Of a DNA stretch of 42,883 nucleotides, positions 25,519-32,373 are shown in pieces. The stretch covers positions 1 to 42,883 of the forward strand of contig JBHGBF010000013.1 in the NCBI GenBank assembly GCA_041946865.1, in the 5' to 3' direction. Origin of the DNA: RPQK01 sp041946865 (GTDB lineage: Bacteria; Acidobacteriota; UBA6911; RPQK01). The position numbers were made by a program, and so were the translations under genes. The first letter of the stretch is position 1. Every line of letters starts with the position of its first letter. Below the pieces are notes generated by a model. It searched no databases, was not told the DNA's origin, and saw only the letters and a program-made list of their open reading frames with translations.

Positions 25519-28182
25519 ATGAAAGTATCTCGACGGAGGTTTCTGGAGACTTCTACCGCAGTGGCGGCTGCTGTGCAGACTGTCCAGGGGGCGGCCCAAT
25601 CCGCGAAGGAGCCGGTTCGGGCCCACACGTCGAACTTCTACCCGTTGCCCCTGAAAGGGAACACCAGCCTGGATGATCTGGCCCAAGCTGCCATCTCAGA
25701 GGCTATGATCAAGGCCTTACCGCAGGCGCCCCGAGGGAGTCGCGTGGCCTGGGGGATCCCCTTTGAAATCGGCTCTGTCATACTCCTGAAAGACCGGCCG
25801 GTCGAGGAAAACTTGACGGGAGTGAAGGCCCAGTGGCTGGTCTTCATGCACACCTCGGACACCGAGCCCCTGAAATGGAATGACCAGGGATTCCTGGAAG
25901 AGACCAGCGGCACGGGACGCCTGGCCGAGCACGTGGCTGACTACGTTTTGGTTTTCAGCGACGGCAGCGAAGCTCGTCACAAAATCCAAAGGAGGCACCA
26001 CATCGGCATGTTCCGAAGGCCCTGGGGCGAGAACTGCTTCCAGGCTGTGCCTCAGGCAAGCCCTTTTCCGATAAGCCCCGACGAAACAGATCGGGCTTGG
26101 GGCGCGAGTCAGTCACGCGTGATCTACGCCGATGGGGGGCCATGGATGAACTGGCTCTGGGCCTGGGAGAACCCTTATCCGGAAAAGGAAATCGTGGCTC
26201 TTCGGTTCGAGCCGAAGACCGGCACGACGATCTTGTCCGCCATCTCCGCAGGCCGCGCCTCAAGTCTTCCCTTGCGTTGGCAAACCCGCCAGAAGGCCCT
26301 CTTGAAACTCCCCGTGGGAACCCGTTTCGATTACACACTCGGCGAGCACGGCCTGCTCAAGCAAATACGACTCGACATGGGACAGGTCATCTCGGCGCAG
26401 CCCCGCTACTTGTACCCCAATCAGGAATGGTCGAGCACCTACAACAACAAGCTCCCCGAACTCTCCCCGGATGAGGTCCTGATCGAGTACACGGCACACC
26501 CGGATGCCCGTTTCCACCTGGCCGGAGGCGAGGTGGTTCCGGTTTCCGAGCTGGTTGCCTCGCCGGGCCCAGGCAGGTCTTTGATCGCCGTTGCGCCGGC
26601 CGTCAAAAGAGTGAAGATCCGCGTGGTGGAGAAGGGTAGCGGCAAGCTTGTGGCCGTCAAGCTTCACGTCCACGGCGAGAGTGACGAATATCTGGCTCCG
26701 GTCGATCGTCACCGGATACCCAACAGCCGCTGGTTCGAGGACTACAGCCCTGAATTCCAGCACCTCGGGAGGCACCGCTGTGTGTATATCCCCGGGGAAA
26801 CCGTCATCGATGTGCCCCTTGGGAACATCTACCTGGAGGTGAGCAAAGGCCTTGAAATCGAGCCTGTCCGGAAGGTGGTCAAGGTTGGGGCAGAAACCGA
26901 TGTCGTGGAGATCGCGCTCGAAAAGGTGCTTCATTGGCGTGAAGAAGGCTGGGTGACCGCCGATACGCACGTGCATTTTCTTTCACCTCCGACGGCCATG
27001 TTGGAGGGTGCCGCAGAGGGCGTCAACGTTGTCAACCTGCTGGCCAGCCAGTGGGGAGAGCTGATGACCAACGTCGGCGACTTCGACGGCAAGTCGACCT
27101 TCGGATCAAGAGAGGCCGGGGGAGACGGTGAATGGCTGGTTCGTGTCGGCACCGAAAACCGACAGCACGTGCTCGGGCACATTTCTCTGCTTGGCTATCA
27201 GGGCAGCATCATTGCTCCGATGTGCGCCGGCGGGCCGGATGAAGCAGCCTTGGGCGATCCTGTGCACTCCTTGATGCTGGAATGGGCAGAGCAATGCCGT
27301 AAACAGGGCGGAATCGTGGTGTTGCCGCACTTCCCGAATCCCCGGGCGGAACATGCCGCCGATATCATCAGCGGCGTTATCGATGCCATCGAAGTCACCT
27401 CCTGGGGGACCCTATACCGGGGCATCGACCCCTACTCCCTGTCCGACTACTACCGCTATCTGAACTGCGGTTCGTTCATGGCGGCCGTGGGTGGTACTGA
27501 CAAGATGACCGCTTTGACAGCGGTCGGCACGGTTCGAACCTACGCGAAGATTCCCGAAGGCAAACCGTTTACTTATGAATCCTGGCTTGAGGCGATCAAG
27601 TCCGGGAACACCTTCGCAACCTACGGCCCGCTTCTCAAATTCGCCGTTGATGGGAAGCCTCCCGGCGCCAGAATCAAGCTTCGGAAAAGCGGAGGCACAC
27701 TGGATGTCACCTGGGAACTGGCCAGTGTTACAGTGCCGATGAGCCGGGTCGAACTGATCGTGAACGGCAAGATCCGGGAGAGTCAGAGGGTGAATCCGCG
27801 GAAGGCCTCCGGTCACTGGTCGGTCAAGGTGGAAAAGAACTCGTGGCTGGCGCTGCTGGTGCGCGGGCACTATGCGGACCAGCGGGAGATTATCGCCGCC
27901 CATAGTTCGCCCGTGGTAGTCGAGGTGCAGGGGTCCGAGTTCTTCTCACGAGCTGATGCGGTTTCAATCCTGGAACAGGTGGAGGGTGCGCTGGCCTACA
28001 TCGAAACCGTGGGGACGAGAGCCGAGGACGAAATCTACAAGAGAATCCGGCTGAAACTCACTTCCGTCTATCGAAAGCTCCATAATGACTTGCATAAAGG
28101 AGGTTATTATCATCAGCACACCTCGGTGACGGACCATCCTGAGCATCATGGGAAAGAACAAAAAGGACGAGTGTCAGGATGA
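25519..28182 (+). CDS. Tat-exported CehA/McbA-family metallohydrolase
   Basis: This 887-residue protein begins at ATG 25519 with a twin-arginine signal (SRRRFLETSTAVAAAVQT). The first ~450 residues are beta-rich and probably include carbohydrate-binding or Ig-like modules. The PHP-like domain starts with WVTADTHVHFLSPP (about residue 478). Further likely metal ligands come from VVLPHFPNPRAEHA and VGGTDKMT, in keeping with a CehA-type hydrolase. A C-terminal region (from about 710) is beta-rich again and ends His-rich (YYHQHTSVTDHPEHHG). The stop overlaps the ATG of the ABC ATPase by ATGA, so hydrolase and transporter are translationally coupled. This suggests its product, or a ligand released by it, is the transported solute. 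It is only distantly similar to the two DUF3604 proteins of the window. Confidence 0.85.
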   Translation: MKVSRRRFLETSTAVAAAVQTVQGAAQSAKEPVRAHTSNFYPLPLKGNTSLDDLAQAAISEAMIKALPQAPRGSRVAWGIPFEIGSVILLKDRPVEENLTGVKAQWLVFMHTSDTEPLKWNDQGFLEETSGTGRLAEHVADYVLVFSDGSEARHKIQRRHHIGMFRRPWGENCFQAVPQASPFPISPDETDRAWGASQSRVIYADGGPWMNWLWAWENPYPEKEIVALRFEPKTGTTILSAISAGRASSLPLRWQTRQKALLKLPVGTRFDYTLGEHGLLKQIRLDMGQVISAQPRYLYPNQEWSSTYNNKLPELSPDEVLIEYTAHPDARFHLAGGEVVPVSELVASPGPGRSLIAVAPAVKRVKIRVVEKGSGKLVAVKLHVHGESDEYLAPVDRHRIPNSRWFEDYSPEFQHLGRHRCVYIPGETVIDVPLGNIYLEVSKGLEIEPVRKVVKVGAETDVVEIALEKVLHWREEGWVTADTHVHFLSPPTAMLEGAAEGVNVVNLLASQWGELMTNVGDFDGKSTFGSREAGGDGEWLVRVGTENRQHVLGHISLLGYQGSIIAPMCAGGPDEAALGDPVHSLMLEWAEQCRKQGGIVVLPHFPNPRAEHAADIISGVIDAIEVTSWGTLYRGIDPYSLSDYYRYLNCGSFMAAVGGTDKMTALTAVGTVRTYAKIPEGKPFTYESWLEAIKSGNTFATYGPLLKFAVDGKPPGARIKLRKSGGTLDVTWELASVTVPMSRVELIVNGKIRESQRVNPRKASGHWSVKVEKNSWLALLVRGHYADQREIIAAHSSPVVVEVQGSEFFSRADAVSILEQVEGALAYIETVGTRAEDEIYKRIRLKLTSVYRKLHNDLHKGGYYHQHTSVTDHPEHHGKEQKGRVSG

Positions 28183-29744
28183 CGGACCTGGCGCCGCTGT
28201 TGGAAATGCAAGGGATTGGGAAGTCGTTCGGGGCGGTGTCTGTTCTCCACGATGTCTCGTTTCGATTGCTCCCTGGGGAAGTTCACGTGCTGGCAGGTGA
28301 AAACGGCGCCGGTAAAAGCACGTTGATCAAGATTGCGTCGGGCGTTCACCGCGACTTCTCGGGGGAGATCCGACTCAACGGCCGCCCAGTTCGTTTTCGG
28401 TCGCCTCACGACGCTGCCATGCAGGGGATTGCGGTCATCCACCAAGAGATGTCGCTGGTCAATTCCCTGCCGGTGGTCGACAACATCTTCCTGGGACAGC
28501 GTTTGGGTGGGCGGTTTTGGCTGAGGCCGCGACTGGAAGAGGATCGAGCCCGCGCCTGTCTGGCGCAACTCGGCCTCGCGATCGAACTGGACAAGAAAGT
28601 CGAGGACTACCCGCTGGCGGTTCGCCAGATGATCGAAATCGCCAAGGCTTTGGCGCAGGAGGCACGCGTGGTCATCATGGACGAACCGACTAGCGCCCTC
28701 AATGCGCCCGAGATCGAGAAGTTGTTCCAGGTGATCGCCGATCTCAGGAGCCGTGGATGTGGCATCGTCTATATCACGCACCGGATGGAGGAGATATACC
28801 AGATCGCAGATCGGGTCACTGTCCTGCGGGATGGGCGGAACGCCGGAACCGAAACCACAGCTGCTCTACCGCCTGATCGGCTGGTCCAGTGGATGGTGGG
28901 GCGCGAGATATCGGATCAGTTTCCCAAGAGAGTTTCCAGACCGGGGGGGAAGAAACTCGAGGTGAAGCACTTTTCGGTCCCTGATCCCACCGGCGTACGC
29001 CAATATGCCGTGCGGGATCTCTCCTTTGATCTCTTCGCCGGGGAGATCGTCGGGATTGCTGGATTGGAAGGATCCGGGAAAAGCGAGCTTTTGAACGGAT
29101 TGTTCGGGGTTTACGGTCCGCTTGCCGGCGCCTCCCTGGTGCTTGAGGGCCGCGCGTTTTCGGTGCGTTCTCCCGGGGATTCCATCGCACGAGGCCTGGC
29201 CCTCCTCACCAACGATCGGAAGGAAACGGGATTGATCCCATCTCTCGACCTGGCACGCAATATCACTGTTGCTTCGCTGGCGGCTTTTTCTCCAAAAGGA
29301 TGGATCGACCACAGGCAAGAAGAAGTTGCGAGCGAGGTTCAGGTGCGACGACTTGGCGTAAGGGCGTCCTCGGTGAGGCAGGACATCAAGACGCTGTCCG
29401 GTGGAAACCAACAGAAAGTACTGCTGGCGCGGTGGCTCCAGACTGGTCCCCGAGTGCTTCTTCTGGATGAGCCGACCCGAGGCGTTGATGTAGCAGCCAA
29501 ACATGATATGTATCAACTAATCAACCGGTGCACGGATGAAGGCATGGCTGTATTATTGGTGACCTCGGAACTCCCCGAGCTGCTGGCTCTGTCCGACCGC
29601 ATCCTGGTCCTTCACCGGGGCTGTCTTGCGGCCGAGATCAACCGGCAGGAAGCCAACGCGGAGAAGGTTCTGAGCGCGGCTATGGGAAGGAATTGGAGCG
29701 ATGGCGATTCAAGCCGATACTGTGACGGCGCCGGTCGAACGTAG
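28179..29744 (+). CDS. Sugar ABC transporter ATP-binding protein (RbsA/MglA/YtfR type)
   Basis: This 521-residue cytoplasmic ATPase contains two fused nucleotide-binding domains, as in ribose, galactose and galactofuranose importers. Domain 1 has Walker A GENGAGKST (residues 40-48), the degenerate signature region YPLAVRQMIEIAKAL and Walker B VVIMDEPTSAL. Domain 2 has a variant Walker A GLEGSGKSE and an intact LSGGNQQK signature with LLLDEPTRGVD. The asymmetric degeneration is usual for this class. It is coupled to the preceding metallohydrolase (4-nt overlap) and overlaps the next gene by 44 nt. The last ~15 residues are therefore encoded out of frame with the permease start. It works with the permease at 29701 and the lipoprotein at 31062. 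Confidence 0.93.
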   Translation: MTDLAPLLEMQGIGKSFGAVSVLHDVSFRLLPGEVHVLAGENGAGKSTLIKIASGVHRDFSGEIRLNGRPVRFRSPHDAAMQGIAVIHQEMSLVNSLPVVDNIFLGQRLGGRFWLRPRLEEDRARACLAQLGLAIELDKKVEDYPLAVRQMIEIAKALAQEARVVIMDEPTSALNAPEIEKLFQVIADLRSRGCGIVYITHRMEEIYQIADRVTVLRDGRNAGTETTAALPPDRLVQWMVGREISDQFPKRVSRPGGKKLEVKHFSVPDPTGVRQYAVRDLSFDLFAGEIVGIAGLEGSGKSELLNGLFGVYGPLAGASLVLEGRAFSVRSPGDSIARGLALLTNDRKETGLIPSLDLARNITVASLAAFSPKGWIDHRQEEVASEVQVRRLGVRASSVRQDIKTLSGGNQQKVLLARWLQTGPRVLLLDEPTRGVDVAAKHDMYQLINRCTDEGMAVLLVTSELPELLALSDRILVLHRGCLAAEINRQEANAEKVLSAAMGRNWSDGDSSRYCDGAGRT

Positions 29745-30723
29745 CCTTTCTGGCTGGTTATCTACCCCTGTGGCCCGCGCGGGCCTCGCCCTTCTGCTGG
29801 TGCTGATTCTCGGTGTGATTTTTAATGCCGACGGGGCATTTCTGAAGTGGGGCACGCACCGGGACATGCTGCGCCACGTTTCGGTTTTCGGAATCCTGGC
29901 CTGTGGCATGACTCTGGTCATTATCACCGGAGGAATTGACCTGGCTGTCGGCAGCGTCCTGGGGCTGACGGCGGTCTTTTTTTCCATCCTGTCAATTCAC
30001 TGGGCCTGGTCCCCCTGGGTGGCGGTGCCCTGTGCACTGCTCGTGGGACTCCTGGCTGGCGGGATTTCGGGCGGACTGGTTGCCAGGTTCCGAATCCAGC
30101 CCTTTATCGCCACCTTGTCCATGATGGTCTTTGCCCGAGGCATGGCCAAGTGGATCTCCGGTGGGCAGAAGGTTTCATCGGCCGTCTTTCAGGCGGATGG
30201 AACTTACGACTACCGGCCCAGCCCCGGGATTTTCAACTTCTTAAATTCAAAGCTCCTCGGCGACAATATCGCAGTCGTGACGCTCATATTCCTGGTATCC
30301 GTCCTCGTCTGCTGGACCCTCCTTTCGAAGATGCGGCTGGGCCGCTACCTTTATGCCGTCGGTGGGAATGAAGAAGCGGCGAGGCTTTCAGGAATACCGA
30401 CCGGTCTGACAAAGCTCGTCGCCTACGGTCTGTCTGGCTTGTTTGCCGCCGTCGCAGGAATCTGTCAGGCCGCCCAGGAGCTGCAGGGTGACCCGGAAGC
30501 CGGCGCCACTTACGAGCTGAGCGCGATTGCTATCGTGGTCATCGGAGGCACCAGTCTGGCAGGGGGCCGGGGAGGCATCGGTTTGACGCTGGTTGGGGCC
30601 ATGACCATTGGTTATCTCGAGAAGATCCTCAGCATCAATGCCGTGGGTGAAGCGACGCGCCTGATGCTTACCGGATTGATCATTGTCGCCGCCGTTCTGT
30701 TCCAGAAAGGCAAACGAAGCTGA
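29701..30723 (+). CDS. Sugar ABC transporter permease (RbsC/YtfT type)
   Basis: This 340-residue inner-membrane protein has 8-10 hydrophobic segments and the BPD_transp_2 hallmarks: GMTLVIITGGIDLAVGSVLG, FIATLSMMVFARG and VVIGGTSLAGGRGGIGLTLVG. It forms the channel of the sugar importer together with the ATPase. The ATG at 29701 lies inside the ATPase gene, 44 nt before its stop, with a weak AAGGAATTGGAG upstream, so translation is likely coupled. A single permease gene suggests a homodimer, unlike E. coli Ytf systems, which have two permeases. A 338-nt gap with a nested palindrome separates it from the binding-protein gene. Confidence 0.93.
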   Translation: MAIQADTVTAPVERSLSGWLSTPVARAGLALLLVLILGVIFNADGAFLKWGTHRDMLRHVSVFGILACGMTLVIITGGIDLAVGSVLGLTAVFFSILSIHWAWSPWVAVPCALLVGLLAGGISGGLVARFRIQPFIATLSMMVFARGMAKWISGGQKVSSAVFQADGTYDYRPSPGIFNFLNSKLLGDNIAVVTLIFLVSVLVCWTLLSKMRLGRYLYAVGGNEEAARLSGIPTGLTKLVAYGLSGLFAAVAGICQAAQELQGDPEAGATYELSAIAIVVIGGTSLAGGRGGIGLTLVGAMTIGYLEKILSINAVGEATRLMLTGLIIVAAVLFQKGKRS

Positions 30724-30768
30724 CGGCTGACGGCTGACAGGCGGTAGGCGCTAGAGTAAGCTGGCAAA

Positions 30769-30985
30769 AGCCTTTAACCCCGAAGGGGTTACGTAGCAAA
30801 GCCCAGGGTTGGCCGCGTTTTTGCGGCCTACCCTGGGTTAGAACCGACCCTCAATGCAACCCTGAAGGGGTTGCGTATCGAGCCCCTTCAGGGTTGGGAC
30901 GTTGCCTTACCCTGACCCAGGGTAGGTCGCAAAAAACGCGACCAACCCTGGGCTCTGCTACGTAACCCCTTCGGGGTAAAAAGCG
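30769..30985. repeat. Nested ~217-nt palindrome between permease and binding-protein genes
   Basis: The outer arms (about 30778-30839 and 30915-30976) are imperfectly complementary over some 60-70 bp, with CCCCGAAGGGGTTACGTAGC at the tips. Each outer arm contains its own hairpin (CCCAGGGT...ACCCTGGG). The centre has a third perfect hairpin, 30857-30870 with 30883-30896. Around it (30724-30768 and 31010-31045) are tandem GGCTGACAG/AGCTGACAG repeats. It occupies the operon gap just before the binding-protein gene. A sister element lies at 32122-32342. Confidence 0.92.
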
Positions 30986-31061
30986 TTCTCCACACTCTAT
31001 TCTAGATTCTAGCGCTTATGCGGCTGACAGCTGACAGCTAACAAACTCAGATGGAGCAAAG

Positions 31062-32021
31062 ATGAAGACAAGGATAGGTATTCTCACTATTAGTGTGGCT
31101 CTGCTCGGACTGATGTCCGGTTGTACCTGTCAAACGGACCGGGGTGGGAGTGATCAAGCGTCGAGAACCGGTAAATGGACGATCGGCATGAGTCAGTGCA
31201 ATCTCGGTGAACCGTGGCGTGTGCAGATGGTGGCCGATATCCGGGAGGCGGCCAAGGCTTATCCCGAGCTCAACGTTGTGTTCAAGGATGCGCAGAATGA
31301 CACTCTGAAACAACGTTCACAGATCGAAGAATTCACCAGCGCCGAGGTAGACCTCCTGATTGTCTCCCCCAAGGAAGCCGCGCCTCTGACCCCGCCAGTG
31401 GCCGAGGCCTTCAAAAAAGGAATTCCCGTCATTGTCCTGGATCGGAAAGTGTTGGGCGACGAGTATACCTGCTTCATCGGAGCGGACAACCGGAAGATAG
31501 GAAGTGCTGCCGGCCGATGGATCGTAGAGCGTCTGAAGGGCAAAGGGAAGGTTGTGGAGTTGAAAGGTCTCATGACGTCCACGCCCGGGCAGGACCGCCA
31601 CACCGGTTTCCGGGACGCGATACGAGGTTCGGACCTTGAGATCATCTTCGAAGCGGATATGAAGTGGCTCGAACCCGACGCTCGGAGGGAGATGGAATCG
31701 GCCTTGGCCCGATTCGACAAGATCGATCTGGTTTACGCGCATAACGACCCGGGCGCTCACGGCGCCTATCTCGCGGCCCGGGCTGCCGGGCGGGAAAAAG
31801 ACATCATCTTTGTGGGAATCGACGCCTTGCCCAATGAAGGACGAGTCTACGCCAGGCAGGGCATCCTGGAGGCGACTTTCGAATATCCGACCGGAGGGCG
31901 GGAAGCCATAGAGACAGCCGTGAAGATACTCAAAGGCGAGCAGGTTCCCAAAGAGATCGTTTTGCCTTCCCGCCTCTTCACCGCACAAAATGTCGACTCG
32001 GGCGGGACGGTCGTGGAGTGA
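31062..32021 (+). CDS. Sugar-binding lipoprotein of an ABC importer, YtfQ-like
   Basis: This 319-residue periplasmic binding protein has a lipoprotein signal ending LMSGC with lipidated Cys21. It is a two-lobe type I fold. Segments such as IGMSQCNLGEPWRVQMV, VDLLIVSPKEAAPLTPPV, IPVIVLDRKV, VYAHNDPGAHGAYLA and ILEATFEYPTGG closely follow the galactofuranose-binding protein YtfQ rather than RbsB or MglB. The similarity is from memory of the family, not an alignment search. YtfQ binds furanose forms of galactose and arabinose, and the downstream DUF2961 gene belongs to a furanosidase family, so a furanose ligand is a fair guess. It belongs to the operon with ATPase and permease. Nested palindromes on either side could stabilise its mRNA and raise its yield relative to the membrane parts. 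Confidence 0.9.
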   Translation: MKTRIGILTISVALLGLMSGCTCQTDRGGSDQASRTGKWTIGMSQCNLGEPWRVQMVADIREAAKAYPELNVVFKDAQNDTLKQRSQIEEFTSAEVDLLIVSPKEAAPLTPPVAEAFKKGIPVIVLDRKVLGDEYTCFIGADNRKIGSAAGRWIVERLKGKGKVVELKGLMTSTPGQDRHTGFRDAIRGSDLEIIFEADMKWLEPDARREMESALARFDKIDLVYAHNDPGAHGAYLAARAAGREKDIIFVGIDALPNEGRVYARQGILEATFEYPTGGREAIETAVKILKGEQVPKEIVLPSRLFTAQNVDSGGTVVE

Positions 32022-32121
32022 AGAAGGTGCCGAAAAGCCCTTTAGGATATCGGAGTGCAGCGACGAGTCGCTGATCCTTATACGTATTTTTGAGATCGAC
32101 GAGGCATGTGAGCTGTACGGC

Positions 32122-32342
32122 TTTTTGTCCCGAAGGGACAAGGCAAGATAGCCCAGGGTACCGTTTTTCGGGTACCCTGGGTCTTGGTTCGGTTCACGAA
32201 AGCTTCCCTGAAAGGGAAGAGCAATCCGGTGTCTGAGATCGTTGCTCTTCCCTTTCAGGAAGGGATTTCCCTCATGACCGGACCCAGGGTACCTGAAAAA
32301 CGGTACCCTGGGCTATCTTGCCTTGTCCCTTCGGGACAAAAG
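32122..32342. repeat. Nested ~220-nt palindrome between binding-protein and DUF2961 genes
   Basis: The outer arms start with TTGTCCCGAAGGGACAAGGC and are complementary over roughly 60 bp at each end. Each arm contains a hairpin CCCAGGGTACC/GGTACCCTGGG (32152-32162 with 32171-32181 on the left). The centre has an 18-bp perfect hairpin, 32207-32224 with 32242-32259. The architecture and the CCCAGGGT hairpin are shared with the element at 30769-30985, while the tips and the central hairpin differ. A degenerate A-family unit lies just before it (about 32040-32080). Confidence 0.92.
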
Positions 32343-32373
32343 CCACATCGCCTGTTGGCCCCAGGAGGTTGCT

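Noticed and set aside
28179..29744. A frameshift at the ATPase/permease 44-nt overlap
   Set aside because: Both proteins are full length with complete motifs; an overlapping start is the simpler explanation.
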